From NCBI GenBank assembly GCA_947364395.1, contig CANASS010000002.1, forward strand, positions 35,117 through 99,116: a stretch of 64,000 bases of DNA, written 5' to 3'. Below are positions 1 to 8,217 of this stretch, piece by piece. The DNA comes from an uncultured bacterium (GTDB lineage: Bacteria; Bacillota; Clostridia; Oscillospirales; Oscillospiraceae). Numbering within the stretch: position 1 is the first letter of the stretch; every line of letters starts with the position of its first letter. Under the pieces are notes generated by a model, which was not told the origin of the DNA, did no database searches, and saw only the letters and a list, made by a program, of their open reading frames with translations. The position numbers were made by a program, and so were the translations under genes.

Positions 1-636
1 CAAGCGGTTCAGGGACTCCTCCCGGCGAGCCCGGTAGCCCTCGGCATCCACATGGATGCGGACCCGGTGGCTGCGGCCCTTGTTGACGGCGTAGCCGGTG
101 AGCTGCTGGATCGCGTCCAGAGTCTCCCCCCGGTGGCCGATGAGAGCGCCCATATTCTCCCCCTCCAGCACCACCTGATAGGTTTCACCCTCCCGTGTGA
201 CCACGGGGACGGCCTCCACCCCCATGTGCTCAAACAGGCCGGTCTGGAACTTCACGATAGCGCCGGCCACGTCGTCGTCCACCGCCTTCCCCTTCGGGGC
301 GGGCTTCGGAGCGGGGGCCGGTTTGTCCGCCTTGGGCGCGGGCTGAGGCTTGGGCGCGGGGCGGGGGGCCTTGAGCGGGACGGGCTTCTGGGGCTTGGCC
401 TCGGGGGCGGGCCTGACCTCCGCCGGGGGCTCGGGAATGGGCTCCTGCTTCGGCTCGTCGGGGGCCTCATAGGTGAGCTTCACCTTGGCGGGCACCGAGC
501 CGATCCCCAAAAAGCCGGTCCTGCCCCGGTCCAGGATCTCCACGGACACATCGTCCCGGTCCATGCCCAGATAGGCCAGACCCTTGGCGATGGCCTCATC
601 CTCGGTTTTGGCGGTGAATTCCATGTATTTCAGCAC
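1..636 (-). CDS. jag: Jag/KhpB (EloR) RNA-binding protein, 3' end cut by window edge
   Basis: The reading frame is open to base 1, so only the first 212 residues are visible. A GTG at 636 is chosen because AAAGGAG lies 9 bases upstream. Residues 1-55 form a Jag_N domain (EFTAKTEDEAIAKGLAYLG). Residues about 60-115 are a Pro/Ala/Lys-rich linker. A KH domain follows with its GxxG loop in GALIGHRGETLDAIQ near residue 164, and an R3H domain begins at the edge. In Firmicutes, KhpB with KhpA binds RNA and influences cell elongation. Its position after yidC is the usual one. The missing part should be the remainder of R3H. Confidence 0.93.
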   Translation of the reverse strand, partial: MLKYMEFTAKTEDEAIAKGLAYLGMDRDDVSVEILDRGRTGFLGIGSVPAKVKLTYEAPDEPKQEPIPEPPAEVRPAPEAKPQKPVPLKAPRPAPKPQPAPKADKPAPAPKPAPKGKAVDDDVAGAIVKFQTGLFEHMGVEAVPVVTREGETYQVVLEGENMGALIGHRGETLDAIQQLTGYAVNKGRSHRVRIHVDAEGYRARREESLNRL

Positions 637-703
637 GAAACTGCACTCCTTTTGTCAATGTAGGGGAGGGGCTTTTCCCTCCCGGGCGTCTTAACAGGGA
701 TGC

Positions 704-2023
704 TTACTGCTCTTCGTCCTCGGCGTAGGCCTCTTCATAATCCCCGGCCGCAGGCTCCTCAGCGGGCTTGGCGGATTCCTGGGCTTTGGCTTTCTCCGCC
801 TGGGCGGCCAGCTCCGGGTTGGACTCAGCCACGATGGCCTTTTCCTCCTCGGTGAGCTCTGTGGGCTCCTCCTCAGCGGGCTTGGCGGGGCCGTTGGGGT
901 CCCAGTAGGGGGTGACGGGGTAGCGGTTGGGGTCGTAGGCGCGGCCCCGGGCGTAGGCCCGCAGGCCCTCCCGGCTGGCGGACAGGTCCACCCCCGGCTC
1001 CTTGTTTTTCTTCTGGTGGGCCTTCTTGGGGTCCTTGCCGGCGGCGATGGCGGCGGCTTTCTTCTCAGCGGCGATGCGGCGGCGCTCCTTTTCGGCCTCC
1101 TTGGCCTTGGCGGCCTGCTCCTCCATCTCCTTCTGGGCGGCCTCGTAGTCCTTGCGGAGCAGGGCCCCGCAGATGACCTCCTGCACCATGCCCAGCAGAG
1201 AGTTGGCGATCCAGTAAATACACATACCGGCGGGAAGGGCGAAGCCGATCCACAAGGACATCAGGGGGGCCACCAGCATCATGGACAGATTCATTTTGGG
1301 GGCGGGCTGGTCCCTGTTCATCTGGTTGGTTTTCTGGGTGACCAGCATGGACAACACCGACACCCCGGCGGAGATGACGGGCAGCAGGAACAGTCCGATG
1401 TGGGCCCAGTCCAGCCCTTCCTTCCAGAACATGAGCTGGGGCACCTGGGACAGGTCGATGCCGAAGAAGTCAAAATTGATGATGAACATGCTGGCGGCGG
1501 ACGCGCCGGTGGCCGCGGCGGCGGCCTTGGCGGCCTCCAGGTTGCCCGCGTTGAGCATGGGGGCCAGCAGCAGCTCATTGGACCCGGCCACGGTGAATTC
1601 GCTCCCCATTTTGGCGGTCCAGCCCACGGCGTTGGCCACCGCCTTCACCGCGTCCTCCGTCAGCCACATCATGTACTTCAGGGGGCGGCGGATGATGGCG
1701 TACAGGGGGTACAGCACCGCGATGGGGATCAGCTGCCAGCCGCAGCCTCCCATGGGATTGGCGTTGTTCTCGGCGTAGAACTTCTGAACCTCCTGGTTGT
1801 AGCGCTCCTTGTCGTTTCCGCAGCGCTTCTGGATCTCCTGAACCTGGGCGTTGAGCACGTTCATCTTAATCGTGCTCTTCTTGGCCTTCAGCTGGGCGGG
1901 GAACAGCACGATCTTGACCACGATGGTGAACAGGAACAGGGCGATGCCATAGCTGTTGAACACGCCGCAGAACAGCTTGAGCAGCCAGCTGAACGGCGTC
2001 ATGAGGATTTGCCAAATATCCAT
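704..2023 (-). CDS. yidC: YidC/Oxa1/SpoIIIJ membrane protein insertase
   Basis: This 439-residue protein inserts and folds membrane proteins, alone or with SecYEG. A first membrane segment at about residues 20-42 carries a basic residue at the position of the family's hydrophilic-groove arginine (TIVVKIVLFP). A cytoplasmic coiled hairpin (KSTIKMNVLNAQVQEIQKR) follows, then a segment with NPMGGCGWQLIPIAVLYPLYA and further membrane segments around 205-290. The last 140 residues are a charged Lys/Glu/Ala-rich tail, longer than in SpoIIIJ. There is no lipobox or large periplasmic domain, as is normal for Gram-positive members. It lies 10 bases after yidD in the rpmH-rnpA-yidD-yidC-jag cluster. 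Confidence 0.96.
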   Translation of the reverse strand: MDIWQILMTPFSWLLKLFCGVFNSYGIALFLFTIVVKIVLFPAQLKAKKSTIKMNVLNAQVQEIQKRCGNDKERYNQEVQKFYAENNANPMGGCGWQLIPIAVLYPLYAIIRRPLKYMMWLTEDAVKAVANAVGWTAKMGSEFTVAGSNELLLAPMLNAGNLEAAKAAAAATGASAASMFIINFDFFGIDLSQVPQLMFWKEGLDWAHIGLFLLPVISAGVSVLSMLVTQKTNQMNRDQPAPKMNLSMMLVAPLMSLWIGFALPAGMCIYWIANSLLGMVQEVICGALLRKDYEAAQKEMEEQAAKAKEAEKERRRIAAEKKAAAIAAGKDPKKAHQKKNKEPGVDLSASREGLRAYARGRAYDPNRYPVTPYWDPNGPAKPAEEEPTELTEEEKAIVAESNPELAAQAEKAKAQESAKPAEEPAAGDYEEAYAEDEEQ

Positions 2024-2033
2024 GTTTGGCCTC

Positions 2034-2273
2034 CTAAATTCGTTTGATTTTCTTGGGTGGTACGGGGTCGTAGATGAAGTCCTTGTCCCTGTGGAAGGGA
2101 TGGCAGCGCAGAACCCGCCACAGGGCCAGCGCCCCGCCCTTCACCGCGCCGTGGACCTCCACCGCCTCCAGGGCATAGGTGGAGCAGGTGGGGATAAACC
2201 GGCAGCAGGGCGGGCGGCAGGGGGAGATGTCCCGCCTGTACCAGCGGATGAGGGCCAGCAGCAGCTTTTTCAC
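2034..2273 (-). CDS. yidD: YidD membrane protein insertion efficiency factor
   Basis: A 79-residue protein with the full family signature: CRFIPTCSTYALEAVEVHG, then KGGALALWRVLRCHPF and DPVP near the end. YidD assists YidC-dependent insertion at the inner face of the membrane. The start overlaps the rnpA stop by 4 bases, and yidC follows 10 bases later, which indicates translational coupling. Confidence 0.95.
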   Translation of the reverse strand: MKKLLLALIRWYRRDISPCRPPCCRFIPTCSTYALEAVEVHGAVKGGALALWRVLRCHPFHRDKDFIYDPVPPKKIKRI

Positions 2274-2620
2274 TTGGACCCTTCCTTTTTCAGCAGCTCC
2301 AGCTTGTCCGCCAGCCTCAAAAAGGACTTCTCCAGCTGGCGGTAATCGCTGGAGGCCGCCCGCACCCGGGCCACCACCACCACGTCCCGGCCCCCCGCCA
2401 GCTGGTCCTCGTGGAGGCGGTAGATCTCCCGCAGGCGGCGGCGCACCCGATTGCGCACCACGGCGTGGCCCACCTTGGTGGACACGGTCAGGCCCAGCCG
2501 GTTGTCCCGCCGTCCGTTGCCCCGGACATAGAGGGCCAAACGGCTGTCGACAGCGGTTTTGCCCCGGTTATAGGCCCGGCGGAACAGGTGGTTTTCTTTG
2601 AGGGAAACTGTTTTCTTCAT
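2270..2620 (-). CDS. rnpA: RNase P protein component
   Basis: 116 residues from MKKTVSLKENHLFRRAYNRG. A longer frame upstream exists, but this ATG has GGAGGG seven bases before it and matches the family N-terminus. The RNR signature is present in VVRNRVRRRLREIYR near residue 60. The protein binds the RNase P RNA and assists 5' processing of pre-tRNA. It is between rpmH and yidD, the conserved order around bacterial origins. Confidence 0.95.
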   Translation of the reverse strand: MKKTVSLKENHLFRRAYNRGKTAVDSRLALYVRGNGRRDNRLGLTVSTKVGHAVVRNRVRRRLREIYRLHEDQLAGGRDVVVVARVRAASSDYRQLEKSFLRLADKLELLKKEGSK

Positions 2621-2816
2621 ACGGCCCTCCACTGAAACAGACGCGATCCTTCGCAGGAAAGAGGCAAAGCCCTCCCGTCCTGAGGGACCCGTCCTGTTTT
2701 GCGGGAGGGGCGGTCCCCTCCCCTGCACATCACATCAGGATATCATGGAAACAGACGCAGGGGCGAGGGAAAAACTCCCGCGCCCCGGTCGTATCGTTAT
2801 CCCGATGTGTGCGCCA

Positions 2817-2951
2817 TCAGTGGCTCAGGCGGACGCGGCCCTTGGCGCGGCGGCGGGCGAGGACCTTGCGGCCGTTGCTGGTAGCCATGCGCTTGCGGAA
2901 GCCGTGGACCTTGGAGCGCTGACGCTTTTTGGGCTGATAGGTACGCTTCAT
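2817..2951 (-). CDS. rpmH: 50S ribosomal protein L34
   Basis: 44 residues with the complete L34 sequence (MKRTYQPKKRQRSKVHGF at the start, then RMATSNGRKVLARRRAKGR). An AGGAGGTGT lies just before the ATG. It is the first gene of the leftward cluster and is divergent from dnaA, as at most Firmicutes origins. Confidence 0.98.
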   Translation of the reverse strand: MKRTYQPKKRQRSKVHGFRKRMATSNGRKVLARRRAKGRVRLSH

Positions 2952-3064
2952 GCGGGAACACCTCCTGTACGATTTTGCGCGCCTCCCTGCCCGGGGCGGC
3001 GCGTTCCACAACGCCTGTGTCAGGCGCGGTTGGCAAATATCGCGCGTAATTCACGCTTCTTGTG

Positions 3065-3093
3065 ATTATACCTTGATTTATTCCCGCTGTCAA
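3065..3093 (-). promoter_or_regulatory. SigA-type promoter of rpmH-rnpA-yidD-yidC-jag
   Basis: On the minus strand a perfect TTGACA (3088-3093) and a perfect TATAAT (3065-3070) are separated by 17 bases. They lie about 115 bases upstream of the rpmH start, leaving a moderately long leader. Confidence 0.85.
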
Positions 3094-3226
3094 CAAAAAA
3101 TCGGCAATATTCTTTTCCTCCCCGCCGGACACAAGATATTGTGTCTTTTTTTCGCCCTGTGCCCGTTTTGTCAAAAAAAAGGGTCCCTCCCGGGATACTA
3201 TTATATAAAAGAATGGTGAAAAACCC

Positions 3227-3255
3227 TTGTACGCCGCTTCCTTTTTTGGTATAAT
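3227..3255 (+). promoter_or_regulatory. SigA-type promoter of dnaA
   Basis: TTGTAC (3227-3232), a 17-base spacer and a perfect TATAAT (3250-3255). The dnaA ribosome site TAGGAGG follows at 3281. The rpmH and dnaA promoters are divergent and about 130 bases apart. Confidence 0.8.
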
Positions 3256-3296
3256 TGATTAGTTACGATATCAGAACATTTAGGAGGCTGCCGCCC

Positions 3297-4616
3297 ATGA
3301 AATCCGCCGCCGATGTGTGGGAAAAAGTAAAAAGCCTGATGGAGGGCAGCATGACGGCCGTTTCCATCGAGACCTGGTTCGGCGATGTGGAGGCAGTCGC
3401 CCTGGAGGACACCCGGCTGGTGCTGTGCGTGCCCACCGACTTCAAGCGGAACATCATCCGCACCCGGTTTCAGTCCGGGGTGGAAGGGGCGCTGAAGGAG
3501 CTGTTCTCCTTTGACGTGGACGTGGCCCTTCTGCTCCCGGAGGAGCGGGAGGTCTACACCCAGCAGGCCGCCGTTCCGTCCCCCTCCGGGGACGAATCCG
3601 ACCGCTACACCTTCGAGCGGTTCGTGGTGGGCTCCACCAACCGGTTCGCCTTTACCGCCGCCCAGAAGGTGGCGGAGGAGCCCGGAGGAGCTTACAACCC
3701 TTTGTTCATCTACGGTCAGTCCGGGCTGGGCAAGACTCACCTGCTCCACGCCATCGCCAACCGGGTGGGGCGGAACAGGCCGGGGTGCCGGATCATGTAC
3801 GTCCAGAGCGAGGACTTTGTGAACGAGCTCATCGGCAACCTGCGCCGGGGCATCGACATGCAGGGATTCCGGGACAAGTACCGCCAGGTGGACCTGTTCC
3901 TCATGGACGACGTACAGTTCATCGCAGGAAAGGATTCCAGCGAAGAGGAGCTGTTCCACACCTTTAATACCCTGTACGAGCAGAAAAAACAGATTGTGTT
4001 CACCTCCGACCGCCCTCCCCACGAGATGCTGCGGCTGGAACAGCGGCTGAAAACCCGGTTTGAACAGGGCCTCCCCGCCGATATCCAGCCCCCGGACTAT
4101 GAGACCCGGGTGGCCCTGCTGAAGAACAAGGCCCTGGAACGGGGGATCTCCCTGCCAGACCCGGTGCTGTCCTACGTGGCGGAGAACATCACCTCCAACG
4201 TGCGGCAGATCGAGGGCGTGGTCAACAAAATCATGGCTTTCCAGGAGCTGATGGGGGCCCAGGTGGACGTGGAAACCACCATCCGGGCGGTTCGGGACAT
4301 CCTCCGGGCCAAGGAAAACTTCCTGCCCTCCGCCGAAACCATCATTCAGGAGGTGGCCCGGTTCTACGAGCTGGACGCCACCGCCATCATCGGCCAAAGC
4401 CAGAATAAAGAGATCAGCACCGCCAGAAATGTGGCCATGTACATCATCCGGGAAATGACTCAGCTGTCCCTGGCGGAGATCGGCCAGCAGTTCGGAGGCC
4501 GTCACCACTCCACCGTCCTCAATTCCATCAACCGGGTGGAGAAGATGATGAAAACCCAGCCCGAGCTGATGGAGATCATCCGGGACATCACCAACGCGGT
4601 GAACTCCGCCTATTAA
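3297..4616 (+). CDS. dnaA: Chromosomal replication initiator DnaA
   Basis: 439 residues. The ATG at 3297 follows TAGGAGG and gives the family N-terminus. Domain I spans about residues 1-75 and a short linker 80-105. The AAA+ domain has Walker A GQSGLGKTH at 140-148 and Walker B LFLMDDVQFI near 200. The C-terminal HTH carries the DnaA signature FGGRHHSTVL near 400. It binds DnaA boxes and melts the origin. The gene is followed by a 260-base DnaA-box cluster, then dnaN. Confidence 0.98.
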   Translation: MKSAADVWEKVKSLMEGSMTAVSIETWFGDVEAVALEDTRLVLCVPTDFKRNIIRTRFQSGVEGALKELFSFDVDVALLLPEEREVYTQQAAVPSPSGDESDRYTFERFVVGSTNRFAFTAAQKVAEEPGGAYNPLFIYGQSGLGKTHLLHAIANRVGRNRPGCRIMYVQSEDFVNELIGNLRRGIDMQGFRDKYRQVDLFLMDDVQFIAGKDSSEEELFHTFNTLYEQKKQIVFTSDRPPHEMLRLEQRLKTRFEQGLPADIQPPDYETRVALLKNKALERGISLPDPVLSYVAENITSNVRQIEGVVNKIMAFQELMGAQVDVETTIRAVRDILRAKENFLPSAETIIQEVARFYELDATAIIGQSQNKEISTARNVAMYIIREMTQLSLAEIGQQFGGRHHSTVLNSINRVEKMMKTQPELMEIIRDITNAVNSAY

Positions 4617-4877
4617 ACCACAGGCCCTTCGGCCTCATGTTTTTTTCCCCAAGCTTCCACATTTCTGCGGGCTGTGGTGTGGAAGCCTGTGGAGAGACCA
4701 GGAGGGCGGACGGACCCTGTGAGGGCTGTGGAAATTCTGTGGAGGGCGCTGTGGACGGGCAAAGCCTTGAAATTCCCTGCTTTTCCAAGTTTTCCACAGC
4801 TTCCGCGCCCCCTACGAACTACTACGTCATTTTAAACCCTTCCTCTCCTTGCGGAGGAGGGAGAAAGGAAGCGCCCT
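4617..4877. other. Probable oriC segment: DnaA-box cluster with basal-unwinding-like sequence
   Basis: The dnaA-dnaN spacer holds seven DnaA-box-like octamers built on TGTGGA/TCCACA: 4654, 4678, 4688, 4727, 4738, 4750 and the strongest, TTTTCCACA at 4790-4798. Right after the last box come a GC-rich stretch and then CTACGAACTACTACGTCAT at 4812-4830, followed by a short T/A run. In Bacillus subtilis the same order (box, GC-rich patch, CTA-type DnaA-trios, AT-rich) is the basal unwinding system. The function is inferred from that layout. Confidence 0.7.
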
Positions 4878-5996
4878 ATGAAATTTTCCTGTGAAAAAGC
4901 CATCCTACAGACCGCCGTTACCACCGCAGGCCGAGTAGTGGCAGCCAAAAGCTCCATTCAAGCCCTGGAAGGTGTGCTCATCGAGGCGGATATGGACGGA
5001 CTGTGTCTCAGCGGCTACAACCTGGAAACCGGCATTGTTACCAAGGTGCCCGCAGAGGTGGCGGACGGCGGGGCCATCGTGCTGTCCGCACGGCTATTTG
5101 GAGAGATCCTCCGCCGTATGCCCGACGACGTGGTATCCATCTCCACCGAGGGCTTTTCCGTCCACATTCAAGGGGGCCCCACCTCCTACGACATTATGGG
5201 CAGCAGCGATGAGGACTTCCCCGACCTGCCCTCCGTGGACGACGGAAACGGCCTCGACATTACCCAAGGGAACCTGCGGTCCATGATCAGCCAGACCATC
5301 TTTGCCGTCAGCGACAACGAGAGCCGTCCTATCCACACGGGGGCCCTTTTTGAAGCCTCCGGCCAGGAGCTGACCATGGTGGCGGTGGACGGTTACCGGC
5401 TGGCCCTGCGCCGGGAGAAGCTGCTGAGCCAGGAGGGAGCGGAAAAGCTGTCCTTTGTGGTCCCCGGGGCGGCGCTGAAAGAGGTGGAGAAAATCTGCGC
5501 CGACTCCGACGAGCCGGTGACGGTCACCCAGGGAGACCGCCACGTCACCTTTCAGGTCGGCGGCACCCTGCTGGTGGCCAGACGGCTGGAGGGGGAATTC
5601 CTCAACTACCGTCAGACCATCCCCCAGAATAACGCCATCGTGCTGGAAGCGGAGGCCGCCGACCTCCAGCGGTCCATTGACCGCGCCTCCCTCATCATCA
5701 ACGACAAGCTGAAAAGCCCCCTGCGGTGCAAGTTCGATGACGGTGTGCTGTCCATCACCTCCAAAACCGCCATGGGCTCCGCCTTCGACTCCTGCCCCAT
5801 TGACGGGGACGGCAAAGGGCTGGAGATCGGCTTTAACAACCGTTTTCTCATGGACGCGGTGAAGGCCGCCCCCGCCCAGCGGGTGCGCCTGGAGCTGAAC
5901 ACAGCCACCTCCCCCTGCCTGATTCTGCCCCAGGCGGGCGAGCCGGACAACTTCTTATATATGGTACTGCCGGTACGGCTGCGGGCGTCGGAATAA
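4878..5996 (+). CDS. dnaN: DNA polymerase III beta sliding clamp
   Basis: 372 residues starting MKFSCEKAILQTAVTTAGRVVA, with the three repeated clamp domains and the usual C-terminal ending PDNFLYMVLPVRL. The ring tethers the polymerase and other partners to DNA. It follows the origin segment and precedes yaaA and recF, the canonical dnaA-dnaN-yaaA-recF order. The ribosome site is an AAAGGA about 9 bases before the ATG. Confidence 0.98.
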   Translation: MKFSCEKAILQTAVTTAGRVVAAKSSIQALEGVLIEADMDGLCLSGYNLETGIVTKVPAEVADGGAIVLSARLFGEILRRMPDDVVSISTEGFSVHIQGGPTSYDIMGSSDEDFPDLPSVDDGNGLDITQGNLRSMISQTIFAVSDNESRPIHTGALFEASGQELTMVAVDGYRLALRREKLLSQEGAEKLSFVVPGAALKEVEKICADSDEPVTVTQGDRHVTFQVGGTLLVARRLEGEFLNYRQTIPQNNAIVLEAEAADLQRSIDRASLIINDKLKSPLRCKFDDGVLSITSKTAMGSAFDSCPIDGDGKGLEIGFNNRFLMDAVKAAPAQRVRLELNTATSPCLILPQAGEPDNFLYMVLPVRLRASE

Positions 5997-6060
5997 GAAG
6001 CGCCGGCCCAGCGGCCAGCCGCCTGTGAAGCGTGACAATAAGGTGACCAAGGAGATTACC

Positions 6061-6273
6061 ATGAAAGAGGAGCACATCAAAATCGACACAGAGTATATTA
6101 AACTGGACGCATTGCTGAAATTCGCCGGGGCGGCAGAGACCGGCGGAGCGGCCAAGGTGGCCATTCAGGAGGGAGAGGTCAAGGTAAACGGCGAGGTCTG
6201 CACCATGCGGGGCAGGAAGCTGCGCCCTGGGGACCGTGCTGAATTGCCCGGCCTGACCCTGGTAGTGGAATGA
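6061..6273 (+). CDS. yaaA: S4-domain RNA-binding protein YaaA (RlbA)
   Basis: 70 residues from the ATG at 6061, which has AAGGAG eight bases upstream; an in-frame ATG 36 bases earlier lacks such a site. The S4 core is visible as YIKLDALLKFAGAAETGG, then GEVKVNGEVCTMRGRKL and GDRAEL. The stop overlaps the recF start by 4 bases, so the two are probably translationally coupled. The family is conserved next to recF and is thought to act in ribosome assembly. Confidence 0.88.
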   Translation: MKEEHIKIDTEYIKLDALLKFAGAAETGGAAKVAIQEGEVKVNGEVCTMRGRKLRPGDRAELPGLTLVVE

Positions 6274-7379
6274 CCGTGGACCAGATATCCCTGGACTGTT
6301 TCCGAAACTACGTCCATGGGGAAGCCCGGTTCCATCCCGGCGTCAACGTGATCGTGGGTGAAAACGCCCAGGGCAAGACCAATCTGCTGGAGGCCGTGGC
6401 CTATCTGTCCTCCGCCTCCTCTCACCGGGCCCGGTATGACCGGGAGCTGATTCGGCACGGCTCGGACCACGCCTTTCTCAAGGGCAACGTCACCAGCCGG
6501 GGGCGGTCCATGGCACTGGAAGCGGACCTGCACCGGGGAAGCCGCCGTCAGCTGCGCTCCAACGGGGTAAAGCTGAAAACGGCGGGTGAATTGTCCGGCA
6601 TATTAAACACAGTGTTGTTTTGTCCCGAGGACTTGTATCTGATCCGGGAGGGGGCGGATGCCCGGCGGCGGTTTCTGGACAGCTGCATCTGCCAGCTCCG
6701 TCCCCGGTACGCCCAGGCCCTGGCGGAGTATAAGCGGCTGTACCAGCATAAAACCCGGATTCTGAAGGACTGCGGGGAGTTTCCCTCCCTGCTGGATGCT
6801 CTAGACGACTTTTCCCTGCGGATGGCCCAGTGCGGGGCGGTGATCGTCCACTACCGGGCCCACTTCGTCAAACGGCTGGTGGAGTCCGCCCCGCCTATAC
6901 ACGCCGACTGCTCCGGGGGACGGGACCGGCTGGGGCTGCGGTATGAGACCGTGTCCACCGTGGACGACCCGGAGGCCCCGCCCAAGGTCCTCCTGCCCCA
7001 GCTGATGGCTCACCAGGAGGCACGCCGGGAAGCGGAGATCGGGGCGAAAGCCTGTTTGTCCGGCCCTCACAAGGATGAGCTGGCGGTGGAGATCAACGGG
7101 GAGGCCGCCAAGGCCTACGCCTCCCAGGGCCAGACCAGGACGGCGGCGCTGGCACTGAAGCTGGCGGCCCGGGATATCTTCCGGCAGGAGACGGACGAGT
7201 GGCCGGTTCTGCTGCTGGACGACGTGCTCAGCGAGCTGGACCACCGGCGGCAGGAATTTGTGCTCAACCGCATCACCTCCGGGCAGGTGTTCATCACCTG
7301 CTGTGAGGAAGAAAAGCTGGCGCGTCTAAAAGAAGGAAAAGCCTTCTATGTCAGGGATGGGACTCTGTTTTCCACGTAG
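6270..7379 (+). CDS. recF: DNA repair and replication protein RecF
   Basis: 369 residues. Walker A is GENAQGKTN near residue 31, the ABC-type signature is in CLSGPHKDEL near 260, and Walker B is in LLLDDVLSELD near 315. RecF binds gapped DNA and helps load RecA. It overlaps yaaA by 4 bases. Confidence 0.97.
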   Translation: MTVDQISLDCFRNYVHGEARFHPGVNVIVGENAQGKTNLLEAVAYLSSASSHRARYDRELIRHGSDHAFLKGNVTSRGRSMALEADLHRGSRRQLRSNGVKLKTAGELSGILNTVLFCPEDLYLIREGADARRRFLDSCICQLRPRYAQALAEYKRLYQHKTRILKDCGEFPSLLDALDDFSLRMAQCGAVIVHYRAHFVKRLVESAPPIHADCSGGRDRLGLRYETVSTVDDPEAPPKVLLPQLMAHQEARREAEIGAKACLSGPHKDELAVEINGEAAKAYASQGQTRTAALALKLAARDIFRQETDEWPVLLLDDVLSELDHRRQEFVLNRITSGQVFITCCEEEKLARLKEGKAFYVRDGTLFST

Positions 7380-7425
7380 AGGAGCCCACCCAGGTCTCCG
7401 GCGCGTGGGGTTTTCGGCCGGTTTC

Positions 7426-7450
7426 TTCCTTCTGCACGGGCAGAAAGGAA
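7426..7450. repeat. Hairpin repeat, variant of the GTTACTTTCTGC family
   Basis: TTCCTTCTGC and its complement GCAGAAAGGAA form a stem around ACGG, followed by CGCCC as in the copies at 14.3, 27.2 and 35.9 kb. It sits in the 99-base recF-remB spacer, directly before the remB ribosome site. No U-run follows. Confidence 0.6.
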
Positions 7451-7478
7451 CGCCCCCGGTCGGGAAGGAGGTGTGGAG

Positions 7479-7742
7479 GTGTACCTTCACTTAGGCCAAA
7501 ACGTCATGGCGCCCAGCCAGGACGTTATCGGCATCTTTGATCTGGACAACACCACCTGGTCCTTTCGGACCCGCCGCTTTCTGGAGCGGGCGGAGCAGGA
7601 GGGGCGGGTGTTTCCCGTGGGAGAGGACCTGCCCCGCTCCTTTGTGCTGACGCAGGGCGGGGGCGAAGAGGCAAAGGTCTACCTCACCCCCCTCTCTCCG
7701 GCGGCGCTGGCCGCCCGGGGGTCCCGTAATCTCCCCATATAG
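7479..7742 (+). CDS. remB: Extracellular matrix regulatory protein RemB (DUF370)
   Basis: 87 residues. A GTG at 7479 is chosen because AAGGAGGT ends 6 bases upstream and the product then starts YLHLGQNVMAPSQDVIGIFDLD, like Bacillus RemB. The rest (PLSPAALAAR near the C-terminus) also fits. RemB sits between recF and gyrB in Bacillus as well and is linked to RemA-dependent matrix gene control; its exact role is unclear. Confidence 0.85.
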   Translation: MYLHLGQNVMAPSQDVIGIFDLDNTTWSFRTRRFLERAEQEGRVFPVGEDLPRSFVLTQGGGEEAKVYLTPLSPAALAARGSRNLPI

Positions 7743-7768
7743 GGCTTGTCATCAAGAAGGAGGTCGTT

Positions 7769-8194
7769 ATGGAACCGATTGAATACCTGTGGAAGGACAG
7801 AAAGCGCCGTCTGGGCCTGCCCCTGTCCTTTACCCGCTATTCGCTGAGCCAGGACCGGCTGTTCTGCGAGATCGGCTTTCTCAATCTGCGGGCGGACGAG
7901 GTGCTGCTCTACCGGGTGCAGGATCTGGAGCTCACCATGACCTTGGGACAGCGGATTTTCGGGGTGGGGACGGTGTGCGTCCACTCCTCAGACAAGAGCA
8001 TGCCCCATTTGGATTTGAAAAATGTGAAGCGTCCCCGGGAGGTGAAGGAGCTGATCCACCAGAGCGTGGAGGAGGCCAAAAACCGCCGCCGCATGCGGGC
8101 CACCGAACTGCTGGGCAAGGACGGCCTCAGCCTCCACGACGAGGATGGGCTGGACTTCATCCCGGATGAGGACGGCGGGGACGAGATCGAATAA
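7769..8194 (+). CDS. PH-domain (bPH_2/DUF304-type) protein
   Basis: 141 residues without a membrane segment. Residues 15-95 look like a bacterial PH fold: TRYSLSQDRLFCEIGFLNLRA, then VLLYRVQDLEL, then GTVCVHSSDKS and LKNVKRPREVKELI. The C-terminal 25 residues are Asp/Glu-rich. It lies 26 bases after remB and 23 before gyrB, in an apparent operon. The role is unknown. Confidence 0.7.
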   Translation: MEPIEYLWKDRKRRLGLPLSFTRYSLSQDRLFCEIGFLNLRADEVLLYRVQDLELTMTLGQRIFGVGTVCVHSSDKSMPHLDLKNVKRPREVKELIHQSVEEAKNRRRMRATELLGKDGLSLHDEDGLDFIPDEDGGDEIE

Positions 8195-8217
8195 ATCAGA
8201 CTTAGCGGAGGAACATC

